This document shows, in pieces, positions 7,817 through 16,164 of a stretch of 64,000 bases of DNA. The stretch is taken from positions 4,030,001-4,094,000 of the forward strand of contig NZ_BLAV01000001.1 of assembly GCF_009617875.1 (NCBI RefSeq). Direction: 5' to 3'. The first letter of the stretch is position 1, and every line of letters starts with the position of its first letter. Both the position numbers and the translations under genes were made by a program. The notes beneath the pieces are model-generated. The model saw only the letters and a list, made by a program, of their open reading frames with translations. It did not search any database and was not told the DNA's origin. This DNA is from Prolixibacter sp. NT017. Its GTDB lineage: Bacteria; Bacteroidota; Bacteroidia; Bacteroidales; Prolixibacteraceae.

Positions 7817-9601
7817 ATGAATAGTTTTTGGAAAGTTTTTTTGGCCACTTTACTGGCCATGTTCATTGGAGTTATCCTCTTCTTTTTCATTTCCATCGGC
7901 TTTCTGTCATCGCTGGCTTCATTTGCCGAGCCCACCGTGCAGGTTGCCAATAACTCAGTATTGACCCTCAAGTTGGATAACCGCATTGTTGACCGGAAAT
8001 CGAATAATCCGTTTGAGGATATGGACATTCCGGTACCTGGTATCAGCTCAACTCCGACCACCGGGCTCAATCAGATTTTGCGATCGATTAAGAAAGCGAA
8101 AACTGATGACCACATCAAAGGTATCTACCTGAATCTTTCGGACATTGGTGCCGGTTATGCTACCGTGGAAGAAATCCGTGATGCGCTCAAGGATTTTAAA
8201 ACATCTGACAAATTTATTTACGCTTACTCTGACAACATTTCGCAAAAAGCTTACTACCTGGCGACGGTAGCCGACAGCCTTATCATGAATCCCCGCGGCA
8301 TGTTCGATTTCAGGGGACTGAGCGCGCAACGAACTTTCTACAAAAAAGCCATGGACAAGTTCGGCATCGATATGCAAATCATTCGCGGCCGGAACAACAA
8401 GTTCAAGTCGGCGGTTGAACCGTTCATGTACGAAAAGATGAGTGAAGCGAACCGGGAACAAACGAAGGTTTACCTCAATAGCATCTGGGACCATCTCCTT
8501 CAGGGAATCTCCGAAACGAGAAACATTCCGGTTGATTCACTTCAGGCATTTGCCAACGAAGTACAAACCTTCCGCATGCCTCAAAAAGCGTTGGGTGAAG
8601 GATTCTTCGATAACCTGAAATACAAAGACCAGGTGTTAAATGATTTGCGCGAACTGACCGGCGTTGGAAAAGACAAAGACATTCCAAGCATCGGTCCGGG
8701 TAAATACGACAAGGTACCAGAGAAGCTCGATGGCAAAGGTTTGGCGAAAAACAAAATCGCCGTTATTTACGCGCAGGGTGAAATTGACCCCGGAAGTGAC
8801 GGTTCCTACTACATCGATTCGAAGAAAATATCACAAACCATCCGCCAGGCAAGACAAGATTCAACCATCAAGGCAGTTGTCTTCCGTGTGAATTCCCCCG
8901 GAGGAAGTGCCTATGGTTCGGAAGTTATCTGGCGCGAAGTGGAATTAACCCAAAAAGTGAAGCCGGTGGTTGTTTCCATGGGTGATTTGGCAGCATCGGG
9001 AGGTTACTACATCTCGTGCGCAGCCGGTACTATTTTGGCCGAGCCTACCACCATTACCGGTTCGATAGGTATTTTCGGAATGATTCCGAACTTCCACGAT
9101 CTTTTGTCCAACAAAATCGGTATCACCTTTGACGAGGTAAATACCAATACCCACTCCGATATGCCGACTGTCAGCAGGGCCATGACTCCTTTCGAACATG
9201 ACCTCATGCAGAACTATGTAGAAAAGGGTTACGAACTGTTCCTGAAAAGAGTAGCTACCGGACGTGACACAACCAGTACGTATATCGATGGTATTGGCCA
9301 GGGACGCGTTTGGACCGGTGAGAATGGAAAACAAATTGGTTTGGTCGACAAGTTCGGTGGATTGAACGATGCCATTAAGCTGGCAGCCAACCAGGCTGGT
9401 GTTGAAAATTACCGCATCAAGGAATTGCCGAAAGAAAAAGACCCGTTCGAGGAAATCCTGAAGAGTTTCTCGACAGCCGCCAAAGTGAAAATGTCTGAAT
9501 ATGTGTTGGGTGACTCGTATCAAACATGGGAAAACATCAACCGTGTTTCGCACATGAATGGTTTGTACACAATGTTGCCATACACACTTGAAATCCGATA
9601 A
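7817..9601 (+). CDS. sppA: Signal peptide peptidase SppA, 67-kDa type
   Basis: A 594-residue membrane protease that degrades cleaved signal peptides. An N-terminal membrane segment (residues about 5-35) is followed by two tandem ClpP-fold domains. The Ser/Lys dyad is visible: Lys197 in NKFKSAVEPF in the first half and Ser394 in GDLAASGGYY in the second, as in the E. coli enzyme. The second half also has RVNSPGGSAYGSE and TTITGSIGIFG. The length matches the long (duplicated) SppA type. It is a single-gene unit with its own terminator. Confidence 0.95.
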   Translation: MNSFWKVFLATLLAMFIGVILFFFISIGFLSSLASFAEPTVQVANNSVLTLKLDNRIVDRKSNNPFEDMDIPVPGISSTPTTGLNQILRSIKKAKTDDHIKGIYLNLSDIGAGYATVEEIRDALKDFKTSDKFIYAYSDNISQKAYYLATVADSLIMNPRGMFDFRGLSAQRTFYKKAMDKFGIDMQIIRGRNNKFKSAVEPFMYEKMSEANREQTKVYLNSIWDHLLQGISETRNIPVDSLQAFANEVQTFRMPQKALGEGFFDNLKYKDQVLNDLRELTGVGKDKDIPSIGPGKYDKVPEKLDGKGLAKNKIAVIYAQGEIDPGSDGSYYIDSKKISQTIRQARQDSTIKAVVFRVNSPGGSAYGSEVIWREVELTQKVKPVVVSMGDLAASGGYYISCAAGTILAEPTTITGSIGIFGMIPNFHDLLSNKIGITFDEVNTNTHSDMPTVSRAMTPFEHDLMQNYVEKGYELFLKRVATGRDTTSTYIDGIGQGRVWTGENGKQIGLVDKFGGLNDAIKLAANQAGVENYRIKELPKEKDPFEEILKSFSTAAKVKMSEYVLGDSYQTWENINRVSHMNGLYTMLPYTLEIR

Positions 9602-9622
9602 AATTCAATTAATTTTGCCATA

Positions 9623-9656
9623 TAAAAAGGAGAACACAGGTTGTTCTCCTTTTTTT
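9623..9656 (+). terminator. Terminator after sppA
   Basis: AAGGAGAACA pairs perfectly with TGTTCTCCTT over a 4-base CAGG loop, followed by a T-run. Confidence 0.9.
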
Positions 9657-9743
9657 CTGTCTTGATAAAGTAGTAACTTAGTCTTCTTCGCGAAACAACA
9701 AAAGCGATAAGATTTCACTGTTGCTTCGGATACAAAAACGATT

Positions 9744-10838
9744 GTGAAAAAATTGATATTCATACCTCTTTCGTGGTTGTATGGCCTTGTTGTCGCCATT
9801 CGGAACCGACTCTTCGAAATGGACATCCTCCATTCGAAGGAGTTTTCCATACCCACGATCTCGGTCGGCAATATTGCAGTTGGCGGAACCGGAAAAACAC
9901 CACATACCGAATACCTGGTCCGGTTACTTCATAAGGAGTTCAAAGTCGCCACCCTCAGCCGCGGTTACAAACGAAAAACCAAAGGATTTCATATTGCCCG
10001 GGTCGATTCAACGGTAAATGAGGTGGGTGATGAGCCCCTGCAAATCAAACAGAAATTTCCGGAGATAACCGTCGCCGTCGATGAAAAAAGAGTGCACGGC
10101 GTAGAAGAATTACTCAAATCGGAAAAGCATCACCGACCTGAAATCATCCTGCTCGACGATGCCTTTCAGCACCGCTACATCAATCCGGGTGTGAATATCC
10201 TGCTGACCGAATACAGTCGTTTGGTTACACAGGATCATCTGTTGCCTTACGGCAGACTTCGTGAAAAAGCCTCGAACCGCATTCGTGCGAATATGATTAT
10301 TGTAACCAAATGCCCGGGCGAACTCAAGCCCATCGACGAGCGTATTATTACGAAAGAGCTGGATATAAAACCTTTCCAAAACCTTTATTTCACAACACTG
10401 GAATATGGTGCACCAGTCCCTGTTTTCCCCGGTAAGGTAAGAGAAGCTTATTCCCACATCGATTCGGCTGTTTTATTGGTCACCGGTATTGCCAACCCCG
10501 AGCCTTTGAAGGAATATTTGCGGCACCGGACAGTCGAAATCCACGAGATTGCTTTTAGCGATCATCGTAATTTTACCCCAAAAGACATGGAACGCGTGGA
10601 AGAACGCTTCATTGAGATTCAGTCATCACACAAGATCATCATTACAACAGAAAAGGACATGATTCGGATAAAAGGCCTGAACCACGTCCCTGATATTGTC
10701 AAAGAGAGTTTACATTATATTCCACTGGAAATTAAATTCCTGAATGACGGCAAAAAGAATTTTGACCGAAAAATACTGAACTATGTTAGAGAAAATAAAA
10801 GCAACTTCGACCTATATTCAAGAGCAAACCGGGTATGA
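9744..10838 (+). CDS. lpxK: Tetraacyldisaccharide 4'-kinase
   Basis: A 364-residue inner-membrane-associated kinase of lipid A synthesis that phosphorylates the 4' position of the tetraacyl disaccharide. It has an N-terminal hydrophobic helix (residues about 1-25), a P-loop GGTGKT at residues 47-52 within SVGNIAVGGTGKTPHTEYL, ATLSRGYKRKTKG, and the LDDAFQHRYI catalytic motif. The start codon is GTG 9744. The last 56 bases overlap the start of punA, so the two are probably cotranscribed and coupled. Its presence shows a lipid-A-making Gram-negative envelope. Confidence 0.95.
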   Translation: MKKLIFIPLSWLYGLVVAIRNRLFEMDILHSKEFSIPTISVGNIAVGGTGKTPHTEYLVRLLHKEFKVATLSRGYKRKTKGFHIARVDSTVNEVGDEPLQIKQKFPEITVAVDEKRVHGVEELLKSEKHHRPEIILLDDAFQHRYINPGVNILLTEYSRLVTQDHLLPYGRLREKASNRIRANMIIVTKCPGELKPIDERIITKELDIKPFQNLYFTTLEYGAPVPVFPGKVREAYSHIDSAVLLVTGIANPEPLKEYLRHRTVEIHEIAFSDHRNFTPKDMERVEERFIEIQSSHKIIITTEKDMIRIKGLNHVPDIVKESLHYIPLEIKFLNDGKKNFDRKILNYVRENKSNFDLYSRANRV

Positions 10839-11595
10839 GGCGGAAGTAGGAATCATCCTGGGCACAGGATTGGGAGGCTTGGCGAAGGAAATCGACATTG
10901 AGCATTCGCTGAATTATTCTGATATCCCCAACTTTCCGGTTTCGACCGTTGAAGGACATGCCGGAAGGCTGATTTTCGGACACCTGGGCGGGAAGAAAAT
11001 CATCGCCATGCAGGGACGTTTTCATTTCTACGAAGGATACTCATTGCAGGATGTCACTTTCCCTGTCCGTGTATTACGACAACTGGGTGTTCGTAAACTC
11101 ATCGTCTCCAATGCCAGTGGCGGATTGAATCCCGAATACAAAGTGGGCGATATCATGATGCTCACCGACCACATCAATATGTTTCCGGGCAACCCATTAA
11201 TTGGCCCCAACCTGGAAGAACTGGGACCGCGCTTTCCCGATATGAGTGAGGCTTACAATCTGCACCTCCGCAACCTGGCGCGGAAAATTGCGCTGAAGAA
11301 TGACATCAGTCTTGAAGAAGGGGTGTACGTTGGCGTAGCTGGCCCAACTTTCGAAACACCAGCTGAATACAAGATGTTCCGGGTGTTGGGAGGCGATGCT
11401 GTTGGTATGTCGACCGTGCCCGAAGTAATTGTGGCCCGCCATATGGACATCGACGTTTTCGGTATTTCCATTGTGACCGACAGCGGCGTACCCGGCGAAA
11501 TCGTCGAGATATCGCACGAAGAAGTTCAGGAAGTAGCCATGAAAGCCGAACCGAAGCTTTCACTCATCATCCGTGAACTGATACGACAGATGTAA
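10783..11595 (+). CDS. punA: Purine nucleoside phosphorylase (class II type)
   Basis: A 270-residue cytoplasmic phosphorylase that splits inosine or guanosine to base and ribose-1-phosphate. Visible motifs are GIILGTGLGGLA (phosphate loop), EGHAGRLIFG, the RFHFYEGYS segment, SNASGGLNPEYKVGDIM, and GPTFETPAEYKMFR with GMSTVPEVIVARH, all typical of trimeric PNPs. Length is normal. It starts inside lpxK (56-bp overlap), an unusually long overlap that is nonetheless supported by both protein ends. Confidence 0.95.
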   Translation: MLEKIKATSTYIQEQTGYEAEVGIILGTGLGGLAKEIDIEHSLNYSDIPNFPVSTVEGHAGRLIFGHLGGKKIIAMQGRFHFYEGYSLQDVTFPVRVLRQLGVRKLIVSNASGGLNPEYKVGDIMMLTDHINMFPGNPLIGPNLEELGPRFPDMSEAYNLHLRNLARKIALKNDISLEEGVYVGVAGPTFETPAEYKMFRVLGGDAVGMSTVPEVIVARHMDIDVFGISIVTDSGVPGEIVEISHEEVQEVAMKAEPKLSLIIRELIRQM

Positions 11596-11649
11596 ATACC
11601 CTTCCGGGAAACCGGAACGGAGAAAATTATACAAACAACCGCACCAACT

Positions 11650-11682
11650 TATCCGGGGGTAAGCACCTTCGGATATCTTTTT
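11650..11682 (+). terminator. Candidate terminator after punA
   Basis: TATCCGGGGG and the downstream CCTTCGGATA form a 10-bp stem (two G-T pairs) with a 6-nt loop, followed by TCTTTTT. It closes the lpxK-punA unit. Confidence 0.6.
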
Positions 11683-11696
11683 GCTCACCTTTTGTT

Positions 11697-11784
11697 ATTC
11701 TAATGCTGATTAAAATAAGTTTTAATCATGGTTAAATTATTTTTTAATCCCGATTAAAACTAAAAATAATCATGATTAGAATTA
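11697..11784. repeat. Four 22-bp imperfect tandem repeats, each a palindrome
   Basis: Units start at 11697, 11719, 11741 and 11763. Each contains a palindrome of the form TAATCNNGATTA: TAATGCTGATTA, TAATCATGGTTA, TAATCCCGATTA (extended to 18 bp) and TAATCATGATTA. Their centres are at 11706.5, 11728.5, 11750.5 and 11772.5, exactly 22 bp apart. That is close to two helical turns, so all four sites face the same side of the DNA. The array lies between the 3' ends of the convergent punA and EamA genes and codes for nothing. It could be a cooperative protein-binding array or a minisatellite. Confidence 0.85.
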
Positions 11785-11835
11785 GGAAAGGTAAGTACAT
11801 CTAACATAAGATGTGCAGATGTTTTCAGCAGAACA

Positions 11836-12732
11836 TCAGCTTCCCAGTAACAAAAGCAGGATACCTGCCAGTATACCGAACAGCAGCATAAATTTTCGGC
11901 GGATGTTTTTCTCCCGGAAAAGAACTGCTCCCAATGCAAAAGTGATAACTACCCCTCCCCTTCGCAAAGCGGAAATGACCGAAATCAGAGAGCCATCCAA
12001 CGAAAGCGCATAGAAATAGAGAAAATCGGCGGTAACCAGGAACAACCCGATGAACGGAATGCTCCAACGCCATTGAAACGGCGTATTCCTCTTCCGGCGC
12101 GGATACCAAATGAACAACAGGATGGGCAATAACAGCACGACCTGGTAAATGGAGAACCACGCCTGTACGGCCATCCGGTCGAAATGACGAATGAGAAATT
12201 TATCGTACAAACCACTTACCGCCCCGAGCAATGTTCCGGCAATAATGAACAGTACCCATTTATTGGTTCGAAAGTGAATTCCTTCCGTTTTCCCCGCCAG
12301 GGAAAACAGGTAAAAGAAAACCAGCGTTACCGAAAGTCCAATCCACTGCATAGGAGAAAGATGTTCCGAGAAAACCAGAATGGCACCAATCAATGTCCAA
12401 ACCGGTCCGGTTGCCCGGATAGGCGTCACAATGGTAATGGGCAAATGCTTCATGGCAAAATAGGCAAACAACCACGACGAAGTCACAATCACAGCTTTGA
12501 GAAAAATATAGCCATGCTGCTCAATCGGAATGGACGGAATGAAAAAGAGCGATTCATTAAAACCTTCGGGCGCGAAATGAGATAGCAGCAACAAAGGGAC
12601 AAACAGCAATGCCGAAGTAACGGTCGAAAAGAAGAGCACCGGAATAACGGCATTGTCTCTCAACGACCACTTCTTAAACACATCGTATGTACCCAGAAAA
12701 AGCGACGATATCGCCCCAAAGATTGCCCACAT
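11836..12732 (-). CDS. EamA-type (DMT superfamily) permease
   Basis: A 298-residue inner-membrane protein with about ten hydrophobic segments arranged as two EamA halves; the second half begins near ILFIIAGTLLGAVSGLYDKF-like sequence. The pattern MKHLPITIVTPIRATGPVWTLIGAILVFSE is typical of the drug/metabolite transporter superfamily. The frame opens at 12756, but ATG 12732 (MWAIFGAISSLFLGTYDVFK) puts the first membrane helix at the terminus and fits the family. The substrate cannot be told from the sequence. Its 3' end faces the 22-bp repeat array. Confidence 0.85.
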   Translation of the reverse strand: MWAIFGAISSLFLGTYDVFKKWSLRDNAVIPVLFFSTVTSALLFVPLLLLSHFAPEGFNESLFFIPSIPIEQHGYIFLKAVIVTSSWLFAYFAMKHLPITIVTPIRATGPVWTLIGAILVFSEHLSPMQWIGLSVTLVFFYLFSLAGKTEGIHFRTNKWVLFIIAGTLLGAVSGLYDKFLIRHFDRMAVQAWFSIYQVVLLLPILLFIWYPRRKRNTPFQWRWSIPFIGLFLVTADFLYFYALSLDGSLISVISALRRGGVVITFALGAVLFREKNIRRKFMLLFGILAGILLLLLGS

Positions 12733-13059
12733 ATCTTTTTCAATTCGAATCAACAAAAGTAGCGGGTATCACTTAGTTGAGTATCATCCGGGTTTTACGG
12801 AATAGTTAATAAATACATCCGCTTACAGGATACTGATCCGACGAACGTAATCAAACCACATCACTCCAGCACAAAGACCGGTATAAATTATCTTCTGAAA
12901 TTAAACATACATATTTTATAATAATTTGATATTACAAACCAATCAAAGGAGAACATTCGTTTATACATTTGAAGTTTATCTGCTAAATTCACATTCAACA
13001 ATAAATAAACCTTAGCACAAGCTACTTTGGATGAAGCAAACAGACCTAAAAATCATAAT
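12733..13059. promoter_or_regulatory. Promoter region between EamA permease and citrate synthase
   Basis: A 327-bp AT-rich non-coding gap between divergent genes. It contains an exact -7 element TACATTTG at 12965-12972 on the plus strand, about 90 bases before the citrate synthase ATG; no -33 is evident. No gene, RNA or repeat is recognised in the rest. Confidence 0.45.
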
Positions 13060-14433
13060 ATGAACACTGATGACTTAAAATTTAAAGGATTCACCGACAA
13101 ACTTTCGTCCTCTATCGAGCAAAACAGTCATATCGAGACTCAATTGTTTGAGAAATTTAATGTAAAACGGGGCCTGCGGAATGCTGACCATACCGGCGTA
13201 CTGGTCGGACTGACCCGCATTGGCGATGTTGTGGGCTATCGGAAAAGCAATGAGGGAACATTGGTAGCGGTTGATGGCCATCTGTTTTACCGGGGAATTA
13301 ACATTTACGACCTGGTTAAAGGGTTCCAGGCTGAAGGCAGGCATGGTTTTGACGAAACTATTTACCTGTTGCTTACTGGCGACCTTCCTAACAAACCCGA
13401 ATTGACTGAGTTCTCAGCCTACATGGCGGCAAAACGCACCTTGCCTGAAAAACTGAAAAATTCGCTACTCAGCCTGCACGGGAAAAACATCATGAACATT
13501 CTCGCTCGTTCGGTACTAGTCCTTTATAATTACGATGATGATGCTGAAGATACCACTACACCACAATTAATTAAACAGTCTCTCAGTCTCATTGCCAAGT
13601 TCCCGACGGTTATTGCTTATGCATACCATAATTATGTCCACCAGTTTAAAGGAGCCACACTTTCCATTCGTCACCCAAAGCGAGAATTGACTACAGCTGA
13701 GAATCTGCTATACCTATTGAAAGGCTCCGGAAATTATACCGCTCTCGATGCTGATGTGCTTGACCTGGCATTGGTGCTGCACGCCGAACACGGCGGTGGT
13801 AATAACTCGACCTTTACCATAAGGGTGACCAGTTCCTCGGGAACAGATACATACTCATCAGTTGCATCGGCAATTGCATCCTTAAAAGGCCCTTTACACG
13901 GAGGTGCTAATCTCGAAGTTATGAAAATGATGGATCACTTAAAGAAGGAGATACATGATTGGAAAGACGAGGAAGAGATTAAGAGTTACCTGATGCGTAT
14001 CCTGAGAAAAGAAGCATACAATGGCACTGGTAAGATTTATGGTATCGGACATGCTGTTTATACTGTTTCGGACCCCCGGGCCGTACTACTTAAAGAAAAA
14101 GCCAGGGAGCTGGCTATAGAGAAAGGTTTGACTGAAGAGTTTGACTTCTACGAACGTATAGAGCTCTTGGGAATTCAGACTTTTATGGAGTATAAAGGAG
14201 CCAAAGTCAACAAAACCGTATGTGCCAATGTAGACTTTTACTCGGGATTTGTTTACTCAATGATTGGACTACCAAAGGAAATCTACACTCCGTTGTTCGC
14301 CATGTCGCGTATGGCTGGTTGGACTGCTCATCGCATAGAGGAGCTGAACTTCGAACAGCGGCGTATTATCCGCCCGGCTTACAAAAATGTCATGGACCCC
14401 AGAACCTATCAACCTTTGCTGGAACGGAAATAA
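13060..14433 (+). CDS. gltA: Citrate synthase
   Basis: A 457-residue enzyme that condenses oxaloacetate and acetyl-CoA. Catalytic residues fall in the right places: His244 in LHAEHGGGNNSTF, His331 in GIGHAVYTVSDPRA, and Asp392 in CANVDFYSGFVY. The substrate-binding RMAGWTAHRIEE segment is also present. The frame is open from a TTG at 13027, but ATG 13060 (MNTDDLKFKGF) is preferred. A 2-methylcitrate synthase is an alternative, but no propionate genes are nearby. The sequence belongs to the longer Bacteroidota/clostridial citrate synthase branch. Confidence 0.93.
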   Translation: MNTDDLKFKGFTDKLSSSIEQNSHIETQLFEKFNVKRGLRNADHTGVLVGLTRIGDVVGYRKSNEGTLVAVDGHLFYRGINIYDLVKGFQAEGRHGFDETIYLLLTGDLPNKPELTEFSAYMAAKRTLPEKLKNSLLSLHGKNIMNILARSVLVLYNYDDDAEDTTTPQLIKQSLSLIAKFPTVIAYAYHNYVHQFKGATLSIRHPKRELTTAENLLYLLKGSGNYTALDADVLDLALVLHAEHGGGNNSTFTIRVTSSSGTDTYSSVASAIASLKGPLHGGANLEVMKMMDHLKKEIHDWKDEEEIKSYLMRILRKEAYNGTGKIYGIGHAVYTVSDPRAVLLKEKARELAIEKGLTEEFDFYERIELLGIQTFMEYKGAKVNKTVCANVDFYSGFVYSMIGLPKEIYTPLFAMSRMAGWTAHRIEELNFEQRRIIRPAYKNVMDPRTYQPLLERK

Positions 14434-14444
14434 CCTGCTAAAAC

Positions 14445-14474
14445 AAAAAGAGAGCCTGGTTAGCTCTCTTTTTA
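14445..14474. terminator. Bidirectional terminator between gltA and the polyferredoxin gene
   Basis: AAAAAGAGAGC and GCTCTCTTTTT form a perfect stem over a 7-base loop. It has T-runs in both directions and lies between convergent genes. Confidence 0.9.
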
Positions 14475-14493
14475 GTCACCTATCATTATATCC

Positions 14494-16128
14494 TTAGAAG
14501 GGGAATTCGTCCTCCTTCAAATCCGATTTTGCTTTTTCGGTTTCCGGCTTCTTCGCCTCCAGATGCTCCGGATTTCCATCCACATAAATGGCTTTATGTG
14601 GGGTAACCGGACAGGCATGTTCGCAGGCACCACATCCCACACAAATATCTTCCGTTACTTCGGGAATAACCAAATCGCCATAAGGAACCATGTGCACCGC
14701 TTTGGTAGGACAATGCTCCGAACAAGCACCGCAGTCAGTTCCGTCGGTTTCTACGATGCAATTCGCCTTGATGAAATGCGCTTTCCCGATTTGAGTCACG
14801 TGTTTTTGCTCCACCGTCAGTGGCTTGATGGCACCTGTTGGGCAAACCTCGCCACACGTCGTACAATCGAAGTTGCACAAACCGGCCTGGAAATCCATGT
14901 GCGGCTGCAACATACCAGCCAGACCATATTCCAAGAACGATGGCTGCAACACCTTGCTGGGACAAGCACTTACACAAAGCGAGCAGCCGGTACAAATGTC
15001 GTTAAAACGTTCAATACTTTCCGAGCCGGGAGGTGAAACAGCAAATTGCTTGTTTTCCGGAATCTTCCCTCCGTTGCTGGTATGAACGGTAGTTGAATCT
15101 TTCTGAGCGACGGCTGCTGCCTGCACCTTCTCCACCGAAGCCAACCCAGCTACAGCAGCCATTCCGGCTCCGGCCGTGAAGAGGAAACTCCGCTTACTCA
15201 TTTGCGGTCCTTTCGGTTGGGCAACCATCATATCCACCGGTTTCAATTCAACCGGCTTTTCTTTTCTCCCCTTCCGGGAAATCCGGTAAACGGCTGCATC
15301 TTCCGGACAGGTATCGATACAGTTATAACAGGCAACACAGCGACTGTAGTCAATTGTTTGCGTTTTGATACTGATGCATTCTGCTTTGCAAACACGCATG
15401 CACTTGCCGCATTTCGTACAAGTATCGTGATCCAACTCAATCTTGAAAAGGGAATATTTCGACAGAAAACCCAACACGGTCCCCACGGGACAAACGCTAT
15501 TACAATAAAGACGCCCCCGGTTAAATGACATCACAATCACCAGGATGAAGAACAGCAAGGTAGTTCCGAGGACAGTCAACTGTACCGGCGCCAGGTCGTA
15601 CTGATACAGAATCGAATACACATCGGCGGACGAAAGTGCGGCTGCGCCCAGGTTATTCAGCCAAACGACAATGGGCTTGAACAGGTAGGATGCAATCCGT
15701 CCGAACAGACTATACGGATCGAGCACCGTCAGCAAGGTGATTCCTCCGAAGAGAACGACCAACAACAACACTCCCAGGATGGAGTACCGTGTAATGGTCC
15801 ATGCCTTTCGAAATTTGTAGCGGTGTTTTTTCTTTACCTTCCGGGAAAACCAGGAAACCACATCCTGCATAATTCCCAGGGGACAAATCGCGGAACAGTA
15901 CACCCGGCCGAACAGGAGAGTCAAAGCCAACACAGCAATCAATCCCCAGGCAACCACACCGGCAACGGTAATCGTCTTCATTAAAGCCGGCACAAATTGT
16001 AGCGACACTGCCCATTGATAAAAGGTTTCACCGAAAGTGCCCCGGAAATCAATGAATACAGCCGAGAGTAACAGAAAAAAGAACAGGGCCAGCACGACCC
16101 TGATTTTTTTTAATATAGATAGTTTCAT
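14494..16128 (-). CDS. Membrane-bound polyferredoxin (NapH-like membrane part fused to multi-[4Fe-4S] domain)
   Basis: A 544-residue protein. Residues about 1-215 hold 4-5 membrane segments with two paired-cysteine motifs, GRVYCSAICPLG and GRLYCNSVCPVG, as in NapH/RdxA-type proteins. Residues about 225-275 carry two ferredoxin motifs (CTKCGKCMRVC, CVACYNCIDTC). Near residue 310 a new SKRSFLFTAGAGMAAVAGLA segment looks like an internal signal or anchor, followed by four more clusters (CTGCSLCVSAC, CTTCGEVC, CGACSEHC, CVGCGACEHAC). It should carry electrons across or along the inner membrane. It is probably in an operon with the upstream DUF362 gene (36-bp gap). The redox partners are unknown. 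Confidence 0.85.
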   Translation of the reverse strand: MKLSILKKIRVVLALFFFLLLSAVFIDFRGTFGETFYQWAVSLQFVPALMKTITVAGVVAWGLIAVLALTLLFGRVYCSAICPLGIMQDVVSWFSRKVKKKHRYKFRKAWTITRYSILGVLLLVVLFGGITLLTVLDPYSLFGRIASYLFKPIVVWLNNLGAAALSSADVYSILYQYDLAPVQLTVLGTTLLFFILVIVMSFNRGRLYCNSVCPVGTVLGFLSKYSLFKIELDHDTCTKCGKCMRVCKAECISIKTQTIDYSRCVACYNCIDTCPEDAAVYRISRKGRKEKPVELKPVDMMVAQPKGPQMSKRSFLFTAGAGMAAVAGLASVEKVQAAAVAQKDSTTVHTSNGGKIPENKQFAVSPPGSESIERFNDICTGCSLCVSACPSKVLQPSFLEYGLAGMLQPHMDFQAGLCNFDCTTCGEVCPTGAIKPLTVEQKHVTQIGKAHFIKANCIVETDGTDCGACSEHCPTKAVHMVPYGDLVIPEVTEDICVGCGACEHACPVTPHKAIYVDGNPEHLEAKKPETEKAKSDLKEDEFPF

Positions 16129-16164
16129 CGAATCTTATTCGTTAGGAAAATCAGCAAGAAAATG

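Noticed and set aside
8945..9553. 202-residue minus-strand ORF inside sppA
   Set aside because: It is antisense to the catalytic half of SppA.
11697..11784. 22-bp repeat as CRISPR
   Set aside because: The units abut with no spacers and no cas gene is nearby, so this is a tandem repeat.
12733..13059. Riboswitch or small RNA before citrate synthase
   Set aside because: No stable long hairpin or known aptamer motif was recognised; only a -7 promoter element.
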